Origin: Sphingomonas alpina
GTDB lineage: Bacteria; Pseudomonadota; Alphaproteobacteria; Sphingomonadales; Sphingomonadaceae
Assembly: GCF_014490665.1 (NCBI RefSeq)
Contig: NZ_CP061038.1
Span: 5,133,461-5,197,460 of the forward strand
Direction: 5' to 3'
DNA: 64,000 nt
Position numbers and translations under genes: made by a program. The first letter of the stretch is position 1, and the number at the start of each line of letters is the position of its first letter. Below are positions 27,501-35,818 of the stretch, one piece after another. The notes under the pieces were generated by a model. The model saw nothing but the letters and a program-made list of their open reading frames with translations. It searched no databases and was not told the origin of the DNA.

Positions 27501-27766
27501 TCGGCAACGTCATCATGGTCGCGCATGGCTTCAACGATGCCGTCGGCGATGCGCTGGCCGTGCACGCGCAGATTTCGGAAACCGATAAACCGTTTATCGG
27601 TACCAGCCCGACCAGTGCGCCGCGCTATATCAACAATCCCGGGGCGATGCTGGTCGTGACGATCACCTATCGTCGCGAGCGAATGGTGCGGGGCGACGAG
27701 GTCTATGAAAAGGTGATCACGCTGCTGCCGACTGGCCAGTACGTCGAATCCGGTCGCGAACTCTGA
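24503..27766 (+). CDS. Large papain-like cysteine protease protein with duplicated central domain
   Basis: 1087 aa from ATG 24503, with only a modest ribosome site but tight coupling to DUF3467. Layout: a ~135-residue N-terminal domain (DRFPMLGFAVRT, NFYSSREHGTL, VPPDVLARFIG); a Gly/Ser/Ala linker (~145-215); two copies of a ~200-residue domain (about 219-417 and 422-620, both with MSSGTTA-AALDWIR and KMKLGYNRGGLAKFAD); a papain-like protease domain with Cys712 in GKSCWATTLSML, His797 in SGHAVLVVGM and Asp817 in VVDPWD as candidate triad; and a ~150-residue C-terminal beta-rich domain (DITYQVDSYRGW). No signal peptide. The protease is C39/C70-like. Substrate unknown; the four paralogous proteins of the operon, with long Pro/Ala tails, are possible clients. 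Confidence 0.85.
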   Translation: MTAQIRPNRMEVSDRFPMLGFAVRTDEPNVEAEVVLANDIALFGGQNSNRRTAANFYSSREHGTLTVPRGEGVFVVPPDVLARFIGSEKIFFGLATGHGGNGGLNVDALPRDGSPYVSLRGFTGRTLRRNFGGARGSGAPRLEWTGDAPKPGSEGSNGSGNGAASAIASNGANGASAAPQPSGKYDDGFGPMPAIPARESSYRGRPTASGRQMGRGQAVGITMSSGTTAAAALDWIRTKIEQGVQAAGSHVDPPSIYYLGDNSSIFIRAWQITFGATALFVPTNGFLAAIPSLAAETGVTLSIGPVLDTPLFGGGIGVAFSPDGQVALFGAGEISADFDGLLEFVKSLKLALTAKMKLGYNRGGLAKFADISTVAGINVGEEVVGGSEIWLDSTGSGIGGAVSIGVGFALQLAAQQAPARRVGITMSSGTTATAALDWIRAKIEQGVQLAGDTVDPPSMYYLGDNSSIFTRAWQIGHGAAALFSPFSAFLAALPGLARDSGVTLSIGPALDTPLFGAGVGAVFAPDGQVALFGTGEISADFDSLSEFVTSLKLALQAKMKLGYNRGGLAKFADLHTVAGVSVGEELVGGAEIWLDSTGSGIGGAVSIGVGFALQLAEQEATESKAGSPAYVPPSLPSDPRQRATRIGGSFGQRIGEALDLGLDGATITPLLDKLDPPMAALPLGVARSLNATTWSINWDGIDAVPQPTGKSCWATTLSMLIGWRDSKSVMPSWVAEQCGRTINDGLPWANRADAAAALGLGTVAPACYTPDGFAGLIEQHGPLYVGKIMSDTIHSGHAVLVVGMYSDGQNYFVRVVDPWDRPVGTPGAPDPYESTHNSGSRYIMRYEDFQNEYEMAAAGNPAYVQIIYAGVPLGQAINRGTGAPSGFAMSTPQARSRASAAASSGRRVPANALVAPAVAVEVGIAVGSVIGGAIVSASGTDITYQVDSYRGWKRPRQLDAQAPLNIVEDASITIDWDDDSILDSIGMKLDIRWQYDGWSLGNVIMVAHGFNDAVGDALAVHAQISETDKPFIGTSPTSAPRYINNPGAMLVVTITYRRERMVRGDEVYEKVITLLPTGQYVESGREL
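25159..26358 (+). repeat. Internal tandem duplication in the cysteine protease gene
   Basis: Coding repeats at about 25159-25752 and 25768-26358. Protein copies align without large gaps; at DNA level blocks such as TATTATCTCGGCGACAATAG are identical in both. Each unit runs from MSSGTTA to SIGVGFALQLA. The near-identity suggests a fairly recent or conversion-maintained duplication. Confidence 0.9.
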
Positions 27767-27786
27767 GCCAGGGACAGAGATCGATC

Positions 27787-28923
27787 ATGGCATCGTCCTA
27801 CGGCTCCCCGCCCGCGCACCGCTCGCTCCAGGCATCGAAGCGTGTTCCCGCCAGCGCCCTGGCGGGGGACTTCTGGGGCGGCCGGTCCGGAACGACCGCG
27901 CCCGCTGGCGACGGCAGCGATATGTCCGAAACGACGACCGAGACGTCGCCCACGCCCGCCAGCACCAAGGCGCCGCCCGCGACGGAAACGCTTGGCCGTC
28001 GGGCGGGCGCGGTCACCGATGAGCTCGACTTTCCCGAATTCGTCTCTTCCCTGATCCATGGCACGTGGGACGCGATGGTCGATTCGTCGATCCGCCAGAT
28101 GGACGCCTATGCCGATCTGGTCGCGGCGATTTCCAAGCCGATGGCGCAGTTCCGCGAAGAGAATGTCACCGCGAACCAGGCGCGCGACTGGCTTGTCTCG
28201 CAATATCCCGGCGATCTGGCTCTGGCGCGCGACGACAGCGGCGTCGCGGTCGTGCCGCGCGGCGCGCTCGACGAGTTCGGCAGCGGTCCGTCGCCGGACT
28301 GGCTGCGCGATTTCGGTGCCGCCGATCAGCCGCTCACCCCCGAGCTGATCGAGGAAGTGCTGATACCCGCGGCGCGCGACCGGCTGGCGGGCGACCGTAT
28401 GCAGACCCTGGCGACATTGGTCATGCTCGGCATGAACCGCATCGTCGTGCGCGACGGTTCGATCACCGCGCGGCTGAAGTTCCGCGCGGCAGCCAGCGAC
28501 AAATCGTCGGTCGATTATGCGGTCAGCGACGATCCCGGCAGCGCGACGCCGTCGGGCAACTGGTCGACCCGCGGCAGTACCGCCTATGCGGCACCCGTCA
28601 CCAAGGTATCGACGGTCGGCGTCAATGCGCAGACCGACACGACGATGAATGCCGAACTGTTCGGCGAAGTGAAGATCAATTTCGCCAGCGAGACGATCCC
28701 GCTCGACCGTTTCGCCGACGATGCGCGCCGGACCATGCTCGAGCGCGCCGCGCGGCCGATGCCGCCGACTGCTCCCGCCACGGCTCCCGCTCCCGCCGTC
28801 CCGCCCGCTACGATCGCTCCGGCAGCAATTGCTGCGCCACCGTCGCCGCCGGTCGCAGCGCCGCCCGTCCTCGCACCGGCCTCGATCATCACCCCGTCAC
28901 AGCCGATCGGCGCAACCCCATGA
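27787..28923 (+). CDS. Unnamed paralogue family, member 1 (operon protein with Pro/Ala-rich tail)
   Basis: 378 aa, ATG with AGGGACAGAG upstream. First of four paralogues in this operon (others at 34487, 35819, 38000). Three shared blocks: FPEFVSSLIHGTWDAMVDS plus RQMDAYADLV (about residues 80-113); LATLVMLGMNRIVVRDGSI (about 207-226); VKINFASETIPLDRF (about 292-306). Unlike the others, its N-terminus lacks the ~60-residue helical domain and is instead Ser/Thr/Pro-rich. The last ~65 residues are Pro/Ala-rich and probably disordered. No signal peptide or membrane segment. Family not recognised; the repeated 'RIVV-x-(D/N)G-x-I-x-A' strand pair reads like a structural or self-assembling domain. 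Confidence 0.8.
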   Translation: MASSYGSPPAHRSLQASKRVPASALAGDFWGGRSGTTAPAGDGSDMSETTTETSPTPASTKAPPATETLGRRAGAVTDELDFPEFVSSLIHGTWDAMVDSSIRQMDAYADLVAAISKPMAQFREENVTANQARDWLVSQYPGDLALARDDSGVAVVPRGALDEFGSGPSPDWLRDFGAADQPLTPELIEEVLIPAARDRLAGDRMQTLATLVMLGMNRIVVRDGSITARLKFRAAASDKSSVDYAVSDDPGSATPSGNWSTRGSTAYAAPVTKVSTVGVNAQTDTTMNAELFGEVKINFASETIPLDRFADDARRTMLERAARPMPPTAPATAPAPAVPPATIAPAAIAAPPSPPVAAPPVLAPASIITPSQPIGATP

Positions 28924-29186
28924 CGTCCGCCCGCCGCCTACTCGAAGACATGATCGGCGAGCTCGCCGACAGCATGATCGCGTTGCCCGAGACGCAAGCG
29001 GGCGGCGGGCTGCGCACCACCCGCATCGAACTCACCTTGCCGGTCGAAACGCGCGTCACGCGCGGTCCTGCGGGGCTGCGCATCGAAGCCGACATGCCGC
29101 GCACCCATACGCGAACCGATTTCGACTTGCCGGTCGGCCGCTTCACGCTGACCCTGGCCGAAGTACCGGTCGAGGCCGTGTCATGA
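28920..29186 (+). CDS. Small unknown protein, all-beta (88 aa)
   Basis: ATG 28920 overlaps the stop of the previous gene (ATGA) and its own stop overlaps the next start (ATGA), so it is translationally coupled on both sides. One N-terminal helix (LLEDMIGELADSMIAL) is followed by alternating polar/apolar strands: TTRIELTLPVETRV, GLRIEADMPRTHTRTDFD, GRFTLTLAEVPVEAV. The layout, a helix then beta strands, is similar to the N-terminal domain of the following protein, so the two may be distant relatives of the Trypco2-type co-occurring domain. No known name. Real-gene call rests on coupling and codon usage. Confidence 0.72.
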   Translation: MTSARRLLEDMIGELADSMIALPETQAGGGLRTTRIELTLPVETRVTRGPAGLRIEADMPRTHTRTDFDLPVGRFTLTLAEVPVEAVS

Positions 29187-29995
29187 CCGGCAACGGCTCC
29201 ATCGCGCTGGAGGATTTCATCCAGGCGGTCCAGCTTCAGCTCGACACCGCCCAGACGCGCATGAGCCTCAAGGCGCAGAACGACAGGCTGCCGCTGACCT
29301 TCGCGATTCGCGACATCGCGATGGATCTGAAAGCGCATGTCGAACTCGACGACGGCGAAATCCGCATTCGTCCGGCTGGTCCTCAGGACAAGGATCCAAC
29401 GGTCCTGAAGCTGACCTTCACCGCGATCACGCGGCCGATGATCGAGGAAAATGCGGTCCAGCTCGCGATCGATAACAAGGACGATGTCCTGTTGTCGTCC
29501 CTCGGCGATGACGAGCTTGACCAGGACGAACGCCGCCGGCTCGAGGGGATCGGCGTGCGCACCGTGTCGAAGCTCAACGAAATCCGCAAACAGGGATTGG
29601 GCGGATCGGTCGGGCGGATCACGCGGCTGCCGATCGACAAGCTGGAAAGCGTGCTGTCGCGCGCTACCCGGCCATTGGTCGACGATGTGTCGAGCGAGCC
29701 CGACGGTGCCGACGAGTTGCGCCAGCGGCTGCGTATCAAGGGGCGCAATTTGCTGCGCGACGGCACGCCACCGCGCGTGTCGATCGCCGGACGGCCGGTC
29801 AATGTCGTCCATGCCAGCGATACCGAAATCGTGCTGGCGCCGGATATCGATCAGCTCGCCGGGCAGATGAGCCTGAGCCATGACAGCAAAGCCCCGACCG
29901 AATTGTGGTTCGACCAGAGCCATGCCGCGCCGCCGCTGATGCAGCCCGTCATCGAGGGCAATGGTGCGCTGTACGGCAATGGAGGCCACGCATGA
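29183..29995 (+). CDS. Trypco2-like N-terminal domain protein with HhH-like and IPT/TIG-like regions
   Basis: 270 aa, ATGA-coupled to both neighbours. Residues 5-85 (IALEDFIQAVQLQLDTAQ, then LTFAIRDIAMDLKAHVEL and VLKLTFTAI) fit the helix plus alternating-strand pattern of 'trypsin-co-occurring domain 2', an adaptor-like domain found beside proteases in NTP-dependent conflict systems. Residues ~115-150 (DERRRLEGIGVRTVSKLNEI) look like a helix-hairpin-helix, and ~190-245 (LRIKGRNLL, VSIAGRPVNVVHASDTEIVL) like an IPT/TIG immunoglobulin-type domain. The next gene encodes a subtilase, so this protein probably recruits or regulates that protease. Domain names are from pattern reading; the Trypco2 assignment is a best guess. 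Confidence 0.7.
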   Translation: MTGNGSIALEDFIQAVQLQLDTAQTRMSLKAQNDRLPLTFAIRDIAMDLKAHVELDDGEIRIRPAGPQDKDPTVLKLTFTAITRPMIEENAVQLAIDNKDDVLLSSLGDDELDQDERRRLEGIGVRTVSKLNEIRKQGLGGSVGRITRLPIDKLESVLSRATRPLVDDVSSEPDGADELRQRLRIKGRNLLRDGTPPRVSIAGRPVNVVHASDTEIVLAPDIDQLAGQMSLSHDSKAPTELWFDQSHAAPPLMQPVIEGNGALYGNGGHA

Positions 29996-31437
29996 GCGTC
30001 AGCCGCGCCATCCTGCCCTGGGCGCATCGCTCGGGTGCCTATGCATTGCCGACCAGCCTGCTCGTGCGGCTGAAGCTTGGCGAAGTGCCTGCCGGGATCC
30101 CGGCCGCGCTCGACGTCCGGCGCAAGGCCGCGTCGCCCGCCGGCAGCACCGGGCACGGTGCGCTCGACCGGGTGGTGAGCAGTTTCGGCAGCCATGTACA
30201 GGTCTCGCGGCTCCATGCCGCGGCGCGGGCGCTCCGCAACGTCGGCGCGCGCAACATGGGGTATAGCGAGGAAGAGGAGGTGTCGGGCATCGCTCGGGTC
30301 CTGCGCTTCGACGTGGCCGAGGGCACGCATGTCGGGTCGCTTGCCATCTCGCTGATGCAACTCGATCTGGTCGAGTCCGCGATCCCCAATTATATCACCA
30401 CCGTCGGTCTCGACGGGCCCGATATGCCCCGGCGCCCTTCGGGCGATGACGATGGCTGGGATCCGCGCGACCTGGTCAATGCGCGGCGCGCGCTCGCCTA
30501 TGAAGGCGGCGATGCCAGCGTCATCGTCGGTGTGGTCGACAGCGGGCTGGCGCTGGAGCATCCCGAATTCGCCGGCCGGCTGCGCCATGGCTATGACACG
30601 GTGCAACTGGGCAAGGGCGAGCTGGCCGGCGGCGTCGCGCTGCTCGGTGACAATCAGGGTGCCGATACCAACCCCACCGACCGCTATGTCGGCCATGGCA
30701 CGGGCTGTGCCGGGATCATCGGCGGGTGCGGCAGCGAGATGCCGCCGGGCCTTGGCGGCGACTGCCGCATGCTCCCGTTACGCGCGCTGGGCGCCGCGCG
30801 CTTCCCCGGGCGCGATGCCGCGGTGGGCGTCGGCGCGCTCAGCGATCTCGACATGGCGCTGGTCATGGCGGCGCAGCTCGGCGCGAAAGTCATCAATTGC
30901 AGCTTCGGCACCGAGGATGACGCGCTCGAACCCGGCGCGCCGAAACCACATGCCGAGGCGGTGGCTTTCGCGACCGCGCGTGGCTGCGCGCTGGTCGCGG
31001 CATCGGGTAATAGCGGCGACGACCATATCTATTGGCCCGCGGCATTTCCCGATGTCATCGCGGTTGGTTCGGTCGCGCTCGACCGGTCGGTCAGCAGCTT
31101 CTCGACGCACGGCAAGCACGTTGCGCTTTGTGCGCCCGGGGAGCGCGTCCGGACCGCGTCGCTCGATGGTTATCAGAGCGCGACCGGTACCAGCTTTGCC
31201 GCGCCCTTCGTCGCCGGCGCCGCCGCCTTGCTTGTCGCGCGCGCCAACACGCGCGCTGCCGCGCTCGACCCGGCTACGATCAAGTCATTGCTGATCGACA
31301 GCGCGCAACCGCACCGCGGCGATGTCGGCCCCGGCAATGGCGCGGGCGTGCTTGATGCCGCGCGCGCGCTCGAACTGCTCGATCAGGCGCTCGACGCCGA
31401 TGAAACGACTGAATTGGGAGGTGCCGATGACGGCTGA
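29992..31437 (+). CDS. Subtilisin-like serine protease (peptidase family S8)
   Basis: 481 aa, ATG 29992 in ATGA overlap with the Trypco2-like gene. The full catalytic set is present: Asp183 in VGVVDSGL, His235 in GHGTGCAGI, oxyanion Asn in AASGNSGD, and Ser401 in TGTSFAAPFVAGA. About 150 residues precede the catalytic core and may be an inhibitory prodomain or binding module; no signal peptide is visible, so it is likely cytoplasmic. The acidic tail (LDADETTELGGADDG) is unusual. Second protease of the operon besides the papain-like one. Its presence with a co-occurring adaptor domain suggests regulated, self-processing or client-specific cleavage. Confidence 0.92.
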   Translation: MSVSRAILPWAHRSGAYALPTSLLVRLKLGEVPAGIPAALDVRRKAASPAGSTGHGALDRVVSSFGSHVQVSRLHAAARALRNVGARNMGYSEEEEVSGIARVLRFDVAEGTHVGSLAISLMQLDLVESAIPNYITTVGLDGPDMPRRPSGDDDGWDPRDLVNARRALAYEGGDASVIVGVVDSGLALEHPEFAGRLRHGYDTVQLGKGELAGGVALLGDNQGADTNPTDRYVGHGTGCAGIIGGCGSEMPPGLGGDCRMLPLRALGAARFPGRDAAVGVGALSDLDMALVMAAQLGAKVINCSFGTEDDALEPGAPKPHAEAVAFATARGCALVAASGNSGDDHIYWPAAFPDVIAVGSVALDRSVSSFSTHGKHVALCAPGERVRTASLDGYQSATGTSFAAPFVAGAAALLVARANTRAAALDPATIKSLLIDSAQPHRGDVGPGNGAGVLDAARALELLDQALDADETTELGGADDG

Positions 31438-31495
31438 TCCACCCTCCGCCCGGCACTGAACCGACACTTACACTCTCTTCGAAAGGAACATCGAC

Positions 31496-33340
31496 ATGGC
31501 AACTCCGACAACCCCGACCCCGCCCGCCTCTCCGTCCGGTGCAGCATCCAAAGGCAGCGGTGGCATCAAGATCGTCAACATCGATTTCTTGGACATCCGC
31601 GATCGCGAGATCACGGCTCGTAGCGACGTCCGCTCCGACTGGCAGATGCTCGAACAGCGCAAGCAGAAGGTCGGCACGCTGGGCGAGGATGACCAGGCCG
31701 AATATAACCGCCTCACCAAACTGCTTGCCGTGGTGAACGGCACCGCCACCAAGACCCCGCAATTCCTCGATCCGCTGTTCGGTGCGACGCGGCACCTGCT
31801 CCGGCAGGACGATCTCGGGCTGCAGCCGATCGAGGTCGAGCATCGCGGCTTCACTGCCGCATCCAGCGCCAGGCTGGAGTTCCCCAAGCTCGCCAATGCC
31901 GACGAAGCGACGCGCGACCGCGAAGTCGCGCGGATCGGCCTGGTCCTGGGGCTCCTGCAATTGTGGAAAGCGCCACTGCCGCGTCTCATCGCGGATTCGA
32001 CCGGTGAGGTGAAGGCGGACGACACCAGCCCGAATTTCGGCGAGTTCGGTGAACAGCTCGTCAAGGCGATGGCACGCGTCTCTACGCGTATCGACCTCGC
32101 CGTACGTATCCTCAAGACAATGTCCGATGCGGTCAATGTCGCGGGCGACGCGCGCGAGCCGGAGATATCGAGCCTCGAATACGCGCAGGTTTTCGAAAAG
32201 CTGGTCGAGCGCAATATCTCGGCGAAGGATCCGAACCTGAAGCCGCAGGTCGAGGAATCGTTCGGGCGCGTGCAGGATATCGGCGCCGAAAAGCCGATGC
32301 ACGAATTCGAGATCAACTTGCCCGACCTCGAAGCCACGACCGAGTTCGAAGTGGTCGGCGACCATTGCCGGCTGATGGGCTCGTTCATCTTCGCATCGGC
32401 ATTTGAGGAGCTGAAGGCGTTCCAGGTCGTCGACAAGCTGGTCGAGATGTCGCAGCGCGGCGAGATTCCGCTGATCCGCGGCCCCGCAGGCACGCAGCTC
32501 TACAGCTATTGGCGCGAAGCCCCGAACCGGATGAGCGAAGTCGAGCGGCAGAATTTCTACGCCATGACGCTAGGCCTGCCGACCGGTCAGCCCGGTGTGT
32601 CGGTCAACAGCGACTTCCAGGACCTGTGGCTGCGCTTCGTCTCATCGGTGTCGTCGCTGGTTCGCGAGAGCCGCGTCGATCGCCTGATCCGCTCGTCGCT
32701 GCCGGTCGCGATCAACCAGCAACAGGTGAAGAAGGCGGCGCGCGACCTGGCGGTCAACATGTCGTCGCGCGGTTATGGCATGATCTTCTATGCCGCCGCC
32801 GACCTGCAGAAGCAGATCAACGACATGATCGCGTTGCTGCGCGATCCGGAACTGCGCGCGGCGTTCGGTGCCCGCGACATGTGGGGCGTGATCGACCAGA
32901 TCGCCCAGACCGAACTGGGCGGCGCCCGCAACTCGTCCAAATATCGCATGCTGGCGACGAGCGGCGCGATCATCACCAACTGGATCGCCAACCATACCGA
33001 CCGGCTGCGTGACCCGACAGCACCGATGGTCGAACTGCGCGATGTCGAGAATCCGCCGGCGCGCGCATCGGGCCAGACACCCGTGTCCAAGCCGACCGAC
33101 TATGATCTCGTCAACGCGTGCGAGATGTGGCTGGCGGACTCGGCGATGGGCGAGGACCGCGTCGAGCAGATGTCGCAACCGCGCGAATCGCCGCAGGTGA
33201 CCAGCCGCCCGATCCAGATTCCGTCGATCGCGCGCGATCTGCTCGAAGGCACCGGACTTGGCCTGGGGATGGGTTTCGATCCGGGACTCTCGCGCGCCAA
33301 CGGCCGTGCCAACGGTCATGGCAGCTATGCGGGCTATTGA
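31496..33340 (+). CDS. Unknown 614-aa operon protein sharing a C-terminal domain with the 37039 gene
   Basis: ATG with GAAAGGAAC upstream, 58 bp after the protease gene. Not recognised. Starts with a Thr/Pro-rich leader then IKIVNIDFLDIRDREI; mostly helical, soluble; conserved-looking stretch HEFEINLPDLEATTEFEVVGDHCRLMG (two pieces at about 262-288) may be a beta hairpin. Residues ~412-505 align with residues ~167-258 of the 319-aa protein at 37039: A-x-x-LA-x-N, then LQ...IA-LL, RA-FGARDMW, and WIANHTDRL against WLADHVDTI. The last 25 residues are Gly/Asn-rich (RANGRANGHGSYAGY). Probably a structural component of the system. Confidence 0.75.
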   Translation: MATPTTPTPPASPSGAASKGSGGIKIVNIDFLDIRDREITARSDVRSDWQMLEQRKQKVGTLGEDDQAEYNRLTKLLAVVNGTATKTPQFLDPLFGATRHLLRQDDLGLQPIEVEHRGFTAASSARLEFPKLANADEATRDREVARIGLVLGLLQLWKAPLPRLIADSTGEVKADDTSPNFGEFGEQLVKAMARVSTRIDLAVRILKTMSDAVNVAGDAREPEISSLEYAQVFEKLVERNISAKDPNLKPQVEESFGRVQDIGAEKPMHEFEINLPDLEATTEFEVVGDHCRLMGSFIFASAFEELKAFQVVDKLVEMSQRGEIPLIRGPAGTQLYSYWREAPNRMSEVERQNFYAMTLGLPTGQPGVSVNSDFQDLWLRFVSSVSSLVRESRVDRLIRSSLPVAINQQQVKKAARDLAVNMSSRGYGMIFYAAADLQKQINDMIALLRDPELRAAFGARDMWGVIDQIAQTELGGARNSSKYRMLATSGAIITNWIANHTDRLRDPTAPMVELRDVENPPARASGQTPVSKPTDYDLVNACEMWLADSAMGEDRVEQMSQPRESPQVTSRPIQIPSIARDLLEGTGLGLGMGFDPGLSRANGRANGHGSYAGY

Positions 33341-33370
33341 GAGCCACGCCCGCACAAGGAGGATTGCGCC

Positions 33371-34423
33371 ATGCGCTACGAACCATTGAGCCGACGGATC
33401 AAGACCCGCCTGATGACGGCGTCGCGCTCGCTCCGCACCGCCGACCCGGGGCATTTCGTCAACAACATGATCGAGGACAGTTTCGCCTATCCGATGGGCG
33501 ACCGGCGCTACGAGGATAATCCGCTGTTGCGCGGTGCCGCGCCGTTCGTCCCGAAATTCGGCGCGGCGCAGCCTCGTACGCTGGCTTTCGACCTGGAACC
33601 GCTTGGCCCCGATGCGTCGGCGGGCGACCGCCGCGATGCCGCCACGCGCGAGATGCGCCGCCTCGTCGCCGACAATTTCGGCAATGAAGCGCTGCATTGG
33701 TACGATGGCGCAAGCGAGAGCAAGCGCGGCCTGTCGCGATCCTCCGCGCTCAATTACGGCGCGTTCTTCGGATCGAGTTTCGATGCCAACGGCCTGCAAT
33801 CGGCGACCGTCACCTATGAGGGCGGCTCGGGCGCGACCAACGACGTCAACCCGGCGCTGGCACGACTGATCGGCGCCGCCATGTCGACCATGCCGGGCAT
33901 GCGGCCGGTATTCACGACGCTTGTCGCGGGCCGGGATTATGGCAGCCAGATGGTCACCTTCCTGATGACCAACGGCTTCCGCCTTGCCGAGATGCAGCCG
34001 ATGCTCGACGAACTCGGGCTGGGCAAGCGGCTCGCCAGCATCCTCCAGGTAATCGGCGTCGCGCTTGGCGGGCGCTTCGAGATCCCGCCCGGCGCCGCGC
34101 TGGTCGCGTTCGGCCGCAGCCCGCAGGGCGTCGAACTCGAGCTGCAGGTGATGCTCGACGCGATCCCCGACGTGCCGCCGAATTTCCTGCAATTGCTGAC
34201 CATGAACTTGCGCGAGCGTCCGCGCGAACTGGGCACGCTGGAACGTTTTCTCGAGGCCTTTACGCCGGAAGACAATGTCTGGCCGGGACGCTTCAGCATC
34301 CTGAGCGTCAAGATCGCGCCATCGGGCCCACCCAAGATCGGCCTGTTCCTGCGTCCGGTCGAATTCGAGATCAGCCCGTCCGCCGGGCTCGTGTCCGAGG
34401 GGACGCCATTGTCGGTGCACTGA
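33371..34423 (+). CDS. Unknown 350-aa operon protein
   Basis: ATG 33371 with a strong AAGGAGGAT nine bases upstream, the best ribosome site of the operon, suggesting high expression. Not recognised. N-terminal third is basic then disordered (SRRIKTRLMTASRSLRTAD); middle has HWYDGASESKRGLSRSSALNYGAFFGSSF split around a serine-rich turn; then MVTFLMTNGFRL and GGRFEIPPGAALVAFGRSP; the C-terminal part is beta-rich (RFSILSVKIAPSGPPKIGLF). No signal peptide or membrane helix. By position between the 614-aa protein and paralogue 2 it is an integral part of the operon. Confidence 0.72.
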   Translation: MRYEPLSRRIKTRLMTASRSLRTADPGHFVNNMIEDSFAYPMGDRRYEDNPLLRGAAPFVPKFGAAQPRTLAFDLEPLGPDASAGDRRDAATREMRRLVADNFGNEALHWYDGASESKRGLSRSSALNYGAFFGSSFDANGLQSATVTYEGGSGATNDVNPALARLIGAAMSTMPGMRPVFTTLVAGRDYGSQMVTFLMTNGFRLAEMQPMLDELGLGKRLASILQVIGVALGGRFEIPPGAALVAFGRSPQGVELELQVMLDAIPDVPPNFLQLLTMNLRERPRELGTLERFLEAFTPEDNVWPGRFSILSVKIAPSGPPKIGLFLRPVEFEISPSAGLVSEGTPLSVH

Positions 34424-34486
34424 ACCGCGCCGTCGTCGCTCTGTTACCGCCACCGCTCTGCCGCCGATTGTTCGAGGATCCATGTC

Positions 34487-35815
34487 ATGAACGCAGCCGC
34501 TCGCATCCCGCTCGACGACATTGGTGTCGAGCCGCCACCGCGTCCGGAGGTTCGCGCCAAGGTGCAGGAACTGCTCGCCGCGACGCCGGCCTTTCATCAA
34601 CTGCCGTCGAGCCAGCAGATGCAGGTCGCGCGCGACACCGCGCGGATCGCCGACGCATTGGTCGGTCAGGCCGCGCCGGGCACCTCGTCCGTTTCGTCGC
34701 AGGCGATGGCGGGCGGCGTCGACCAGTATGAGTCGGACCAGGCGGCGGTCGATGCGATCGGTAACGACCCCTTCACCGCCGGCGCTGCGCGCGAAGGCGC
34801 GGCGATCGCCGGCGAGTTCATGAAGCAGGTCAATTTCGTCGAATTCGTTTCGGGGCTGATCGACGGCGTGTTCAATTCGATCGTGACGTCGAACATCCAG
34901 CAGATGGAGGCCTATTCGAAGATGGTCTCCGACGTCTCGAAATCGCTCAACCAGTTTCGCGACGACAATACGACGTCAGACGACGGCAAGGATCAGCTGT
35001 GCGAGGCGTTTCCCGATGTGTTCGATATCGGGCCCGACAGCTTTACCGGCGGCACGCAACCGGTCCTCAAACTGAAGGACGGGGTGGATCAGGACGCGGC
35101 GCTCGCCAATGTCGCCGGTACGCTCAACCAGCATGCCGACAAGCCGATCGAGTCAATCGACGTGTCCGATCCGGAAGTGCAGGAAACGCTGATCAAGGCC
35201 GCGCGCGGGCAGATCGCTACGTCGCGGCAGCAACTGCTCGCGACGATGGTGCTGATGGGCCTGTCGCGCATCGTCGTGACCAACGGCAAGATCTCGGCGA
35301 AGATCATGTATGATTTCAACGCGTCGAGCCAACGTCAGCTCTCGCGTACCGCCATGGCGCGTGACTATGCCCGCGATGCGCAAGGCAATCTGCTGAAAAT
35401 GGGGACGACCGAAACCGAGAATGAAACGAGCGACAAGGGCTCGCGCTCGCGCAATAGTTCCTACGAGGCCGGAAAGGGTAGTTACACCGGCACGTACGAC
35501 GCCGATTACTACACCAAGGGCAAGTATAAATATACCGAGAAGCCGGTCATGACGGCGCAGTCGATGGCGAGCGAGACGCAGAACGACAATTTCTCCGCCA
35601 AGGCGAGCCTGATGGGTGCGGTCGAGGTCAATTTCAAATCGGACTATATGCCGCTCGACAAGATGGCGACGCCGGAAATGATGGCGGCGATCCAGATGCG
35701 CTCCAAGCCGATCGATCACAACAAGCCACAATATACGCCCGGTCCCGCACCGGCACCGGTCGCTGCTGCGCCGCCGCCTGCGCCGGCACCTGCCCCGGCG
35801 CCGGCAAGGGCCTGA
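34487..35815 (+). CDS. Unnamed paralogue family, member 2
   Basis: 442 aa, ATG with GAGGATCC upstream. It has the full family layout: an N-terminal helical domain (VRAKVQELLAATPAFHQL, then QQMQVARDTARIADAL, about 20-65), block 1 FVEFVSGLIDGVFNSIV with QQMEAY (116-148), block 2 LLATMVLMGLSRIVVTNG (248-270), block 3 AVEVNFKSDYMPLDKMATPE (374-398), and a Pro/Ala tail. Between blocks 2 and 3 is a Ser/Gly/Tyr/Lys-rich insert (GKGSYTGTYDADYYTKGKYK) that differs in each paralogue and may be the variable, exposed part. Only 3 bp separate it from member 3. Confidence 0.8.
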   Translation: MNAAARIPLDDIGVEPPPRPEVRAKVQELLAATPAFHQLPSSQQMQVARDTARIADALVGQAAPGTSSVSSQAMAGGVDQYESDQAAVDAIGNDPFTAGAAREGAAIAGEFMKQVNFVEFVSGLIDGVFNSIVTSNIQQMEAYSKMVSDVSKSLNQFRDDNTTSDDGKDQLCEAFPDVFDIGPDSFTGGTQPVLKLKDGVDQDAALANVAGTLNQHADKPIESIDVSDPEVQETLIKAARGQIATSRQQLLATMVLMGLSRIVVTNGKISAKIMYDFNASSQRQLSRTAMARDYARDAQGNLLKMGTTETENETSDKGSRSRNSSYEAGKGSYTGTYDADYYTKGKYKYTEKPVMTAQSMASETQNDNFSAKASLMGAVEVNFKSDYMPLDKMATPEMMAAIQMRSKPIDHNKPQYTPGPAPAPVAAAPPPAPAPAPAPARA

Positions 35816-35818
35816 GCC

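Noticed and set aside
32642..34600. 652-codon minus-strand frame
   Set aside because: Antisense to two coupled operon genes; spans the gap between them; composition His/Arg-rich as expected of a shadow.
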